A stretch of 64,000 nt of DNA, from the NCBI GenBank assembly GCA_031278395.1, contig JAITKM010000018.1, positions 1 to 64,000 on the forward strand, written 5' to 3'. The translations under genes were made by a program, and so were the position numbers. Origin of the DNA: Deltaproteobacteria bacterium (GTDB taxonomy: Bacteria; Bdellovibrionota_C; UBA2361; SZUA-149; JAITKM01). Below, one piece after another: positions 56,760 to 64,000 of the stretch. How positions within the stretch are numbered: position 1 is the stretch's first letter; each line of letters starts with the position of its first letter. The notes below the pieces were generated by a model that did no database searches, was not told where the DNA came from, and saw only the letters and a list, made by a program, of their open reading frames with translations.

Positions 56760-57058
56760 AAAAACTAAAAACAACAAAATGGGATATATTAGATTATCTT
56801 GATAACGAAAAGGCAATTGCTGCTTATCTTTCTGCTGCAATTGCCGAAAATAATTTACCAACTTTTATTACCGCAATAGGTGATGTTGTTCGCGCACGTG
56901 GAGTAAACGACATGGCTAAAAAAATGAAAGTCGGCAGGGAAAGCCTTTATAAAAGCTTTTCTGGAAAAACCAAACCAAATTTTGAGACAGTCATAAAGGC
57001 ACTTGATATATTAGGGGTTAAAATCAATGTTCTTCCTAAAACAAAATCGTGTAGATAA
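56756..57058 (+). CDS. HigA-like antitoxin
   Basis: A 100-residue DNA-binding partner of the toxin. The segment YLDNEKAIAAYLSAAIAENN followed by an HTH (MAKKMKVGRESLYKSFSGKTKPNFETVIKALDILGV) is the standard addiction-module antidote pattern. It should bind the toxin and the operator upstream. It converges with the DUF1829-like gene, only 2 nt away. Confidence 0.88.
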   Translation: MKKLKTTKWDILDYLDNEKAIAAYLSAAIAENNLPTFITAIGDVVRARGVNDMAKKMKVGRESLYKSFSGKTKPNFETVIKALDILGVKINVLPKTKSCR

Positions 57059-57060
57059 AA

Positions 57061-57834
57061 TTATGCGGCTAATAGTTCTTTAGATGCTTCTTTTTGAGAC
57101 CATAAAATAGTATTAATATCATATACTTTAAGGGCTTCAGTTGCTTCGTTTGATATATTTTTATCCTCGTCGTTAGCTATAACATAGGCTACTGACTTAT
57201 CCGTACGCATATCTTTAGTATCAAGCCAATCCATAATAAACATACTAGTTGAAGTTTTATTAGGATAATTAATAGCTCTTATTATTCTTTCTGGTGAGTT
57301 GGTTGATCTAGGAATTACGTAATCAAAACGCCTAGAGAATCCAGTTTTACCGGATAATAAAACATCAGGAGTATATCTTATATTAGAATTTTTTAGCCAA
57401 TTTCCAACATTTTCTAAAAATAAGTTTGTAGAATGCGGAGATGCAAGATAATACAAATCATTAATAGAAATAATAGCTTGTAGTAGGCAGTGTTTTTTAT
57501 AGGGAAAATCTTTGATTGTGGCAGCCGTAGTTAGTTCGTTGTTTTTACCTAATTTTATACCAAAACCATTTAAGACAATTTTTAAATAGTCTTTATTTTT
57601 TAAGGTTTCAAGGGATAGTCCAGACGATAATAAATCATTTATTGTTTCCCCGCCGTCATTAAGAATAAAATTTTCTTTTTCCTCGTTCTTAAAGTAGATT
57701 TGAATCGCATCGTTATGTCTGTCTAGATATGGGGTAGTTATTTCAGACCAGCCGTTTCCAACATCCTCAAAGGTTGTTTGGTCTCTTAACCAAATATAAT
57801 AGTTATCAATCATTTTTTGTAATTCTATTTTCAT
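57061..57834 (-). CDS. DUF1828/DUF1829-like protein
   Basis: A 257-residue soluble protein. The first half (WLRDQTTFEDVGNGWSEITTPYLDRHNDAIQIYF, FILNDGGETINDLLSSG) fits DUF1828; the second (RFDYVIPRSTNSPERIIRAINYPNK, then AYVIANDE) fits DUF1829. The families occur in prophages and islands with no proven function that I know of. Its ATG overlaps the stop of the upstream frameshifted DUF6978-like gene (ATGA), so the two were built as a coupled pair. Confidence 0.7.
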   Translation of the reverse strand: MKIELQKMIDNYYIWLRDQTTFEDVGNGWSEITTPYLDRHNDAIQIYFKNEEKENFILNDGGETINDLLSSGLSLETLKNKDYLKIVLNGFGIKLGKNNELTTAATIKDFPYKKHCLLQAIISINDLYYLASPHSTNLFLENVGNWLKNSNIRYTPDVLLSGKTGFSRRFDYVIPRSTNSPERIIRAINYPNKTSTSMFIMDWLDTKDMRTDKSVAYVIANDEDKNISNEATEALKVYDINTILWSQKEASKELLAA

Positions 57835-58284
57835 ATATGGAAGTTCCTGATTTGCAGTATATTTGGAGGTTTCACTATATGACAGAATTTCATAAAATCC
57901 TCAAATGTTTTATAGAAATCAGATAAATCTGTAAATATTTCCTTAGGTATTTCTATTGCGAATTTATCTAAAAAATTCTCTTTATAAATATGTAAATGAT
58001 TACTACTAAGTTTTTGTCCATCTGGATTTGTATGTGGCGCACTATTAATATCTAGTCTCGCTAAAATAATTACTTTTCGACTTCTTAGGTTATTAGATAT
58101 TTTATTTAGTTTAAATTGATTTTTTGTATAATCAATTATAAATTCCTCTTTTTTATTCTCAGAAATAAAATTTAATGATAATTTACCACCACCTAAATCA
58201 GGTAAAGATATTTTTTTCGTTCTTATAATACTTATTTATTGCTAGTAAATTATCTGCTTCTTTTTGCGACATATTGGCGTTCAT
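57831..58284 (-). pseudogene. DUF6978-like protein gene, frameshifted at an A7 run
   Basis: Missed by the ORF track. From ATG 58284 (or 58272) the frame reads NMSQKEADNLLAINKYYKNEKN and stops at TGA 58198. Removing one A from the A7 run (T7 at 58211-58217 on the plus strand) continues into a long frame: ISLPDLGGGKLSLNF, SAPHTNPDGQKLSSNHLHIY, FEDFMKFCHI, ending at TGA 57831. The joined product is about 150 residues and looks like DUF6978 proteins, which neighbour DUF1829-type genes. It could be a pseudogene, slippage-controlled, or a sequencing error. Confidence 0.75.
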
Positions 58285-58294
58285 ATATTATATA

Positions 58295-58870
58295 CTAAAA
58301 ATAATTAACAAATGACCCAATAACACGCCCTAATATTTTTACATCTTTAATTTTCATTTCTGTTTTTATCGTATATTTTTCATTATCGCATTTTATCAGT
58401 GCTTTTTCAGCGATTAAATCAACTTCCACACGCCGAAAACCGTAGTTATCACCTATTGTAGGAATTACGTAGATTCCAGATTTATCAATTTTATTAATAC
58501 CAAAATCCACGAGCACAGAATCATCCGGCTTAAATGTTGGATACATTTCGTCGCCTGTTAGTTTAACCCATTTTGGGATTATTGCGTTGGGAGCTATATT
58601 AATATTAGTAATAATTTTTTCTTCAGAATCTAAAAGTTCCCCAGCGGGAATCTGAAGAGCATTTGCTAATTTAATTACATGTTCATGCTTTGGGTATTTA
58701 ACATGCCCAGTCATTATTTTTCTTAATATCTCGTAAGATACACCAGATTTTTGTGCAAGATCTGCCAGAAGGTCAAATCCTCTCTTTTTCATGTATAGTT
58801 TTAAATTTTTAATTAGTGCTTCTGTTTCTGTTGGTACAGTTTCTTTTTTTAATATTTTTTCCCGTTTCAT
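58295..58870 (-). CDS. CI/LexA-like phage repressor lacking the S24 catalytic residues
   Basis: A 191-residue transcription factor with an N-terminal HTH (about 30-82, DLAQKSGVSYEILRKIMTGHVKYP) and a C-terminal S24-type domain. Where self-cleaving repressors have GDSM, this has GDEMYPTF (about 105), and the Lys position (usually VKR) reads FRRV. With both Ser and Lys missing, RecA-stimulated self-cleavage is unlikely. It is the expected lysogeny repressor, divergent from the helicase gene across a region of inverted repeats. Confidence 0.82.
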   Translation of the reverse strand: MKREKILKKETVPTETEALIKNLKLYMKKRGFDLLADLAQKSGVSYEILRKIMTGHVKYPKHEHVIKLANALQIPAGELLDSEEKIITNINIAPNAIIPKWVKLTGDEMYPTFKPDDSVLVDFGINKIDKSGIYVIPTIGDNYGFRRVEVDLIAEKALIKCDNEKYTIKTEMKIKDVKILGRVIGSFVNYF

Positions 58871-59123
58871 AGCCTTCCCGAAGATTTTTCTGATTAAATA
58901 TACGTATATTAACTATCTTTGTAAATAATATCGCCTCTTTTTTAGGATAATTTAAAATTTTTTGTTCACTTTTATAAACAAAAGGGAATAATTATACTTG
59001 ACTGTTACAAAATAGAACTATAAGGGAATATTAATCACGGCGGCTCAATGGTAGCTCCTTTGAGTGCAAGATTTTCCCGATCTTTGTCCGTGATTTTTTA
59101 AGGGATAAAATCGAGGGAATGGA
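58871..59123. promoter_or_regulatory. Repressor/replication divergent control region
   Basis: 253 nt between the repressor and helicase genes. A perfect 14-bp palindrome AATATACGTATATT (58897-58910) and TTTTGTT...AACAAAA (58960-58983) are operator candidates. A rightward promoter can be drawn as TTGACT (58998-59003) and TATAAG (59019-59024) with a short 15-nt spacer. AAGGGAATA occurs twice (58982-58990 and 59022-59030). The region corresponds to the OR/PR region of lambda in position. Confidence 0.55.
59033..59098 (+). ncRNA. tRNA-like or attenuator hairpin before the replication arm
   Basis: AATCACGG (59033-59040) pairs perfectly with CCGTGATT (59088-59095), followed by T residues (TGATTTTTTA). 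Inside lie CTCA...TGAG (59044-59064) with the D-loop-like AATGGTAGC, and AAGAT-TTTCCCG-ATCTT (59068-59084), a 5-bp stem with a 7-nt loop. That is an acceptor, D-like and anticodon-like arm with no T arm. The outer stem plus T-run also makes a fair intrinsic terminator. Both readings are inference. Confidence 0.4.
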
Positions 59124-60560
59124 ATGCAACTTAGAGATTATCAAATAAAAGCAATCGACGACATCAAGCAAGCATTCGCTTCAGGGTTTAGGGCACCGTT
59201 ATTTCAGATGATGTGCGGTGGAGGTAAGACGGCAATTCTCTCTCATATCACAAAGGGTGCAGCGCAAAAACAAAATCACGTATGTATCGTTGTTCATCGG
59301 CAAGAACTAGTAACACAAACATCAGTAGCTCTCGCGCGTACAGGCGTGTGGCATAACATTTGTGCAACTAATAACGTTGTACAGTCTGCTATCAAATCTC
59401 AAATAAAATCTACTGGTAGGTCTTATTATCAGTATGAATCATTTGTAACAGTAGCGTCTATTCAGACGTTAATTCGTCGTATGCACGAATATCCAAGTTT
59501 TAATTTTCTACTACTAGATGAGGCAGCGCATGCCTGCGCTGCAACGTGGACTAAACTAATCTCATATTATCCAAAAGCTAAAATTCTAGGTGTTACTGCA
59601 ACTCCACAGCGCCTTGATGGCAGAGGTTTAGGTGTCGAATCTGGAGGTGTGTTTGACACGCTTATAAATGGACCAAGTGTCAAACACCTTATTGAACAAG
59701 GCTGGTTGTCAGACTATAAAGTTTACGCTCCGCCAAACGATTTAAATTTAGATGGAATAAAAAAAATCGCCGGCGACTACGCTAAAAACGAACTTGTAAA
59801 ACTTGTCGATAAAAATAAAATTACAGGCGATGTAATCGAGCATTATAAAAAAATATGTAACGGTGTCCCATCCATTGCGTTCTGTGTATCGATAGAACAT
59901 GCAAAACATGTAGCGGAGCAATTTAAAGCCGCAGGTTATCGTGCGGCTTGCATTGACGGCAAGTTAGACGATTATACGCGTCGTTCTTACATTGATGCGC
60001 TTGGTTGTGGTGGTTTAAATGTTTTAACCTCCTGTGAGATTATTTCAGAAGGCACAGATATACCTATCGTGGGTGCAGTGATTCTTTTACGCCCGACGCA
60101 CTCTTTATCATTGCATTTGCAACAAATCGGCAGAGGGTTACGTCTATACCAAGATAAAGAATATGTAATAATTTTAGACCACGTAGGAAATATAGCTCGA
60201 CATGGATTTCCAGATGACGCCCGTGAGTGGACATTAGAGGGAAGGTCTTTTAAAAATAAAAAAATATCAGATAAAATTCTATCAATTCGTCAGTGCCTAA
60301 ACTGTTACGCAATATATCCAGCAAATTTAAACATCTGTCCGCAGTGTAAAACACCGCTACAAAAATCAACACGAGAGATTCAGCAAGAAGAAGGACAATT
60401 AATAGAAATTCAGCGCCTACAGGAACGTAGGCAAGCACGAATCGAACAAGGTAGAGCGCAGGCATTAAAAGACTTAATAGAACTAGGAAAGCGCAAGGGA
60501 TACAAAAATCCTTACGCGTGGGCAAAGTATGTTTTTAACGCAAGGATAAAAACGGCATGA
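59124..60560 (+). CDS. DEAD/DEAH-box (SF2) helicase of phage type
   Basis: A 478-residue helicase. Motif I is MCGGGKT (about 30-36), motif II DEAAH (about 136), motif III VTATPQR (about 160) and motif VI QQIGRGLR (about 336). The C-terminal part has two CxxC pairs (CLNCYAIYPANLNICPQC) that could bind zinc, then a basic helix. Start at 59124 is preceded by GAGGG. It opens the rightward arm and probably helps replication with the primase downstream. Its stop overlaps the next gene (ATGA). Confidence 0.9.
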   Translation: MQLRDYQIKAIDDIKQAFASGFRAPLFQMMCGGGKTAILSHITKGAAQKQNHVCIVVHRQELVTQTSVALARTGVWHNICATNNVVQSAIKSQIKSTGRSYYQYESFVTVASIQTLIRRMHEYPSFNFLLLDEAAHACAATWTKLISYYPKAKILGVTATPQRLDGRGLGVESGGVFDTLINGPSVKHLIEQGWLSDYKVYAPPNDLNLDGIKKIAGDYAKNELVKLVDKNKITGDVIEHYKKICNGVPSIAFCVSIEHAKHVAEQFKAAGYRAACIDGKLDDYTRRSYIDALGCGGLNVLTSCEIISEGTDIPIVGAVILLRPTHSLSLHLQQIGRGLRLYQDKEYVIILDHVGNIARHGFPDDAREWTLEGRSFKNKKISDKILSIRQCLNCYAIYPANLNICPQCKTPLQKSTREIQQEEGQLIEIQRLQERRQARIEQGRAQALKDLIELGKRKGYKNPYAWAKYVFNARIKTA

Positions 60561-60967
60561 GATATAGACATAAAAAACGGGCTCAAAACAACTTAGCCAT
60601 AAAATTCTCCGATACACCAGAGGTTAATCTCTTAATAGCGATTATAAAACAAAGTTGGGTTGATGAACTACTACCGACTTACGGCATTTCCCGAAAAAGC
60701 TCAGGTATTAGAAGTAGAAATGATAAAATATCGGCGCATGATTTTTTTTATCACGGCGATTATTTCGGTGAAATCTGTAATGTAATTAATCTCAATCAAG
60801 AGCAATTTATATATTATTTAGAAAAGGTAAAAATAATTTTAAATAACAATAAAAAACTAAGACAGCCGCAAAAAGTTTTAGAAATTTTTAGATTAGTTAT
60901 AAAAAAAATGATTCGTACCCAAAACGATGAAGATAATTATAATTTCCATTTATGCAAGAATCATTAA
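60557..60967 (+). CDS. Unknown phage protein
   Basis: A 136-residue protein I do not recognise. It is basic at the N-terminus (MRYRHKKRAQNN), mostly helical in look, with ESWVDE-like and HDFFYHGDYFGEICNV segments. It overlaps the helicase by 4 nt and the nuclease gene by 16 nt, so it belongs to the replication operon. A DNA-associated role is only suggested by context. Confidence 0.6.
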   Translation: MRYRHKKRAQNNLAIKFSDTPEVNLLIAIIKQSWVDELLPTYGISRKSSGIRSRNDKISAHDFFYHGDYFGEICNVINLNQEQFIYYLEKVKIILNNNKKLRQPQKVLEIFRLVIKKMIRTQNDEDNYNFHLCKNH

Positions 60968-61332
60968 TTTTAAAAAAAATAATGTTAGCATTAGGGCAGC
61001 TTAAAACTCTCCGTATTTGGCGTAATAATACAGGCGTTTTATGGAGCGGAACAGATATTAAAAAACTAGGTAAGGATATTTATATTAAAAACGCTTATCC
61101 TGTCAGGTTCGGATTAGAAGGCTCGGCGGACATTTTAGGAATTATTGCGCCGGATGGAAAATTTTTAGCAATAGAAGTTAAACAACAAAGAGGTAGGCAG
61201 TCAGAGAAGCAAAAGAATTTTGAGAATATGATTAAATCCTTGGGGGGAGTTTATATTTTAGCACACTCTCCTGAGGAAGCTTTAGAAAAATTAAAAGTTG
61301 TTATTAACGTTAATAAAACAGAAATAATATGA
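60952..61332 (+). CDS. VRR-NUC domain nuclease
   Basis: A 126-residue stand-alone VRR-NUC protein. The core reads GSADILGIIAPDGKFLAIEVKQQRGRQSEKQKNF (about 58-92), giving the G(S/T)xD...(E)xK pattern and the QxxF helix of this PD-(D/E)XK family. Such phage nucleases resolve branched or structured DNA. It lies between the unknown protein and the primase, overlapping the primase by 4 nt. Confidence 0.85.
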   Translation: MQESLILKKIMLALGQLKTLRIWRNNTGVLWSGTDIKKLGKDIYIKNAYPVRFGLEGSADILGIIAPDGKFLAIEVKQQRGRQSEKQKNFENMIKSLGGVYILAHSPEEALEKLKVVINVNKTEII

Positions 61333-63800
61333 GCAAAAAACTAGATTTCGATAATATAAATATTAACGCTTTAAATCGTTTACCAACGCTACTTAGGGAA
61401 TGGTTACCTGAAGGAGTACAACAAGGAAACGAATATGTATGTGGCTCATGGAACGGAGAGAAAGGGACATCGTTATCTATTAATATTAACACTGGTAAAG
61501 GTGGAGATTTTGCCTCTAACGATTTAGTTGGTGATCCTATAGGAATTTATGCAAAACGGTTTAATATAGATAGGGTTCAAGCAGCTAGAGAATTAGATAA
61601 AATAGTTAACAATACACCTGAGGTTATATCCAAGCCTAAAAAAGTAGATTCCGAAGTAGAAAAGATAAAAAAATTAAATAAAATTCTTTCAGAGTCTGTT
61701 TCGTTGCTTAAAACACCTGCTCAAAAATATCTCCAAAATAGAGGATTAACTTCTTGTAATACTAATATTTTTAAATATCGTCCTCATAAATCCGGCGGTG
61801 GTTCTCTAGTCTGTATAGCGTTTAATGAAAATAATGAGGTTAAGGCTGTTCAACAAGTTTTTATAACTGCTGAAGGTAAAAAGAATACAATTGTAAAGAA
61901 TATAAAAATAACAAACGGGTTTCCGTCTGGTAATCCAATAAGAATACCAAGGCGTCCAAGTGTTTCAGAAAATACACCTATAATTGTCTGCGAAGGACCA
62001 GAAGATGCGATAACCTTATCTAATGCTACAGGGTTTGAAGTCTGGGGAACATGTGGACTTAGTTTTATGGATAAGATTCCTTTTATTCCTGAACGCCAGT
62101 ATTTAATTGTTCGAGACAATGACCCTATAGGCTCTGAAGCAGATGTAAAAATTAACAAAATTATCTCAACGTTAATAGACCGAGGTTTAAACAATCTGTT
62201 ATGCACACGTCCGCCGGATGGAGTTAAGGATTCAAATGAATTATTGAAGACTACTGGAATTAAAGCTGTTGAAGAAATGATTAATAACGCCCAGCCGGTG
62301 CATGATTTTAGGAATTTAACCGAGGAAGACACCCAAAAATCTCAAGCCTTAGAAAATGAAGTATGCGAAAATAATGAAGTAAATAAATTTTTAACTAAAG
62401 AAGGGTTAAAAATAAAAAACTGTTCGAAATATGAATATAACGACACTGGAAATTCTGAACGCATTGTTGAGCATTGGGGGGATAAAGTTAAATATATAGA
62501 CGAATTAAGTTGGGCTATATATAAAAAAGGAAGATGGGAGCTGGCATCTGATAAAAGAGCGCTTAATATGGTTATGGATGTTATTAAAAAAATAAAAAAA
62601 GAAAGAAATTACATCACAGAGATTAGAAAAGAGGCTTTAGAAAAGTGGTATTGGAAATCAAGAAGCGAACATTGTACTAGGGCATCTCTTAATCTAGCAA
62701 AAGCAAAACTTCTTATTGAAGCAGAAAAATTTAATCAGTATCCATATTATTTAAATTGCAATAACGGTGTTTTGGATCTTAAAACTGGGAAGCTTTTACC
62801 ACATAACCCGGAATATTACTTAACTAAAAAGATAGATACTAATTATGACCCATCGGCAAAGTGCCCCCAATGGGATAAGTTTCTAAATGAAATTTTCTCT
62901 GGCAATATAGATTTAATTAATTATATTCAAAGATGTGTTGGATATAGTTTAACAGGCGATACATGTGAACAGTGTATGTTTATTTTTTTAGGGCATGGTT
63001 CTGATGGGAAGTCTCTATTTTTTGATGTATTAAAGAATTTACTACGGGATTATCATTGCAATATTCCTGTTTCTACTTTTGAGCTAAAAAAACAGGAGAA
63101 TGAAGCACAACCGTTTATAGCTCAATTACAAAATATTCGTTTCGTTGTGTCAGCAGAAAGTAATACAGATGTTTATTTTAATGAAGCATTAATAAAATCA
63201 CTAACAGGAGAAAGAGAGATTGTGACTAGGGGACTATATTCTGCCCCAATAAATATGAAAATAGAGTTTAAAATTTGGTTATCTACTAATTATAAGTTAA
63301 AACTTAAAAATACTGAAAGAGGAATAAAAAGGCGTTTAAAATTAATTCCTTTAAACGAATATTTTTATGAAGATGGCGATAATTCAGAAGAGGCGAAAAA
63401 AGGAAGATTAAAGGATAAAAAATTATATGAAAAACTTTCAACGGAAAAAGAAGGTATTCTTGCTTGGGCAATTAGGGGATGTTTAGAGTGGCAAAAACTA
63501 GGTGGATTACATGAGGTAGACATAGTTAAGGATACAACAGAAAACTATTTTAAAGAAATGGATACTATTGGAAATTTTTTAGAAGAGTGTTGCGAAAAAA
63601 ATCCTTGCTATTCTATAGAGGCAAGAGATTTGTATCAATCTTATAGAAAATGGTGTGAAAAAACGGGACATATAGCATTTGCAGACAATGGTTTTTATAG
63701 AAAATTATCGGAAAAAAATATCGAAAGAAGACACACACGATGTGGAAATAGATATTTTGGAATAGTATTAAAAAATTGGAATAATAATTTTGTTAATTAG
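61329..63800 (+). CDS. Phage primase-helicase (Toprim plus D5-type SF3 helicase)
   Basis: An 823-residue replication protein. The N-terminal part has a possible DNA-binding/zinc-less primase region (about 1-95). A Toprim-like domain follows (PIIVCEGPEDAITL about 217-230, LIVRDNDP about 256). The C-terminal half is a D5/SF3 helicase: the D5_N region, then Walker A GHGSDGKS (about 556), a B-type strand IRFVVSAE and WLSTNYKLKLKNTERGIKRRLKLIP. It should prime and unwind element DNA. Confidence 0.88.
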   Translation: MSKKLDFDNININALNRLPTLLREWLPEGVQQGNEYVCGSWNGEKGTSLSININTGKGGDFASNDLVGDPIGIYAKRFNIDRVQAARELDKIVNNTPEVISKPKKVDSEVEKIKKLNKILSESVSLLKTPAQKYLQNRGLTSCNTNIFKYRPHKSGGGSLVCIAFNENNEVKAVQQVFITAEGKKNTIVKNIKITNGFPSGNPIRIPRRPSVSENTPIIVCEGPEDAITLSNATGFEVWGTCGLSFMDKIPFIPERQYLIVRDNDPIGSEADVKINKIISTLIDRGLNNLLCTRPPDGVKDSNELLKTTGIKAVEEMINNAQPVHDFRNLTEEDTQKSQALENEVCENNEVNKFLTKEGLKIKNCSKYEYNDTGNSERIVEHWGDKVKYIDELSWAIYKKGRWELASDKRALNMVMDVIKKIKKERNYITEIRKEALEKWYWKSRSEHCTRASLNLAKAKLLIEAEKFNQYPYYLNCNNGVLDLKTGKLLPHNPEYYLTKKIDTNYDPSAKCPQWDKFLNEIFSGNIDLINYIQRCVGYSLTGDTCEQCMFIFLGHGSDGKSLFFDVLKNLLRDYHCNIPVSTFELKKQENEAQPFIAQLQNIRFVVSAESNTDVYFNEALIKSLTGEREIVTRGLYSAPINMKIEFKIWLSTNYKLKLKNTERGIKRRLKLIPLNEYFYEDGDNSEEAKKGRLKDKKLYEKLSTEKEGILAWAIRGCLEWQKLGGLHEVDIVKDTTENYFKEMDTIGNFLEECCEKNPCYSIEARDLYQSYRKWCEKTGHIAFADNGFYRKLSEKNIERRHTRCGNRYFGIVLKNWNNNFVN

Positions 63801-63809
63801 GGAAAATTT

Positions 63810-64000
63810 ATGTATTACGATGTATTAAAAGAGTTAAATGAAGCCGATAAATATATTGAGGCAAATTCAAATAACTTGTGTAAAAAATTTAAAACAATAA
63901 AAGAATATAATATGCTTAAAAAATGGATAGATGATAAAAAAAATTCCAATTATAGAAAAAAAATACCGCCAGTCGTAGGCTTTTATTGTTTTTTAATTCA
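63810..64000 (+). CDS. Partial unknown element protein, cut by the window end
   Basis: An ATG at 63810 with a weak GGAAAA upstream opens a frame that runs off the window: MYYDVLKELNEADKYIEAN, then a Lys/Asn-rich helical stretch. At least 63 residues. Too short to name. It begins 9 nt after the primase stop and is probably in the same operon. Confidence 0.5.
   Translation, partial: MYYDVLKELNEADKYIEANSNNLCKKFKTIKEYNMLKKWIDDKKNSNYRKKIPPVVGFYCFLI

Larger units (their letters stand above)
51981..64000. mobile_element. Left part of a lambdoid-type prophage or related integrative element (continues past the window)
   Basis: Everything from the tRNA-Leu fragment to the right edge is element-like: leftward Xis-like, SSB-like, ATPase, RecT and nuclease genes; central TA pair, accessory genes and repressor; rightward helicase, nuclease and primase. 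Genes are tightly packed, many overlapping. No integrase, portal, capsid, terminase or lysis gene is seen, so the kind of element is undecided. The first 264 nt (51981-52244) are gene-free. Confidence 0.85.

Overview
The window is AT-rich DNA from a Gram-negative (two-membrane) bacterium. Outer-membrane biology is clear: LolA, a KdsB-type CMP-Kdo synthetase, a DUF4105 protein with a barrel-like C-terminus, and several lipobox proteins. Energy genes suggest an anaerobic or fermentative life: a trimeric [FeFe] hydrogenase, a cytochrome b558-type succinate dehydrogenase/fumarate reductase and pyruvate phosphate dikinase. RpoC and RpoB are proteobacterial in type and several families recall deltaproteobacteria and relatives, but I cannot name the lineage from sequence alone. 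No 16S or 23S rRNA gene is present.

Layout of the host part (1 to about 51,960). rpsP lies on the minus strand, followed by the hydrogenase operon (644-4839). Then come a histidine phosphatase and kdsB (minus), rpmH, a PilO-like gene and an FN3 lipoprotein. Next are sdhC-sdhA without an adjacent sdhB, argH, a small lipoprotein, a short AspT/YidE-type transporter, lolA and rimO, then a GAF/degenerate-GGDEF protein, mreB and a LysM lipoprotein. A minus-strand group follows (GT-C glycosyltransferase, TerB/J-like protein, response regulator). After it come a PIG-L deacetylase, a GT4 glycosyltransferase, a 1411-residue membrane protein and a fragment of seryl-tRNA synthetase. dapA-dapB (minus) sit divergent from ppdK. 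The core cluster rplK-rplA-rplJ-rplL-rpoB-rpoC is followed by dut, a DjlA-like co-chaperone, the DUF4105 protein (minus), a lipoprotein and ssrA (tmRNA).

From about 51,959 to the right edge lies a mobile element with a lambda-like plan. It starts directly after the first 22 nt of a tRNA-Leu gene, whose remainder is missing here. A leftward arm carries an AlpA/Xis-like protein, an SSB-like protein, a membrane peptide, a Rad50-like ATPase, a RecT-like annealing protein and a RecB/Cas4-like nuclease. The middle holds a HigBA-type toxin-antitoxin pair, a DUF1829-like gene coupled to a frameshifted DUF6978-like gene absent from the ORF track, and a CI-like repressor that lacks the S24 Ser/Lys catalytic residues. 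A rightward arm carries a DEAD/DEAH helicase, an unknown protein, a VRR-NUC nuclease and a D5-type primase-helicase. No integrase, capsid or terminase gene is visible, so the element continues beyond the window.

The points most worth a second look are the tRNA-Leu/element junction, the frameshifted accessory gene pair, the tRNA-like hairpin in front of the replication arm, the two fragments sharing a WKWV..EFID segment (one fused to a serS remnant), the 5S-rRNA-like remnant near 23.4 kb, and sdhCA without sdhB. Family names come from recognising motifs by eye; no database search was run.
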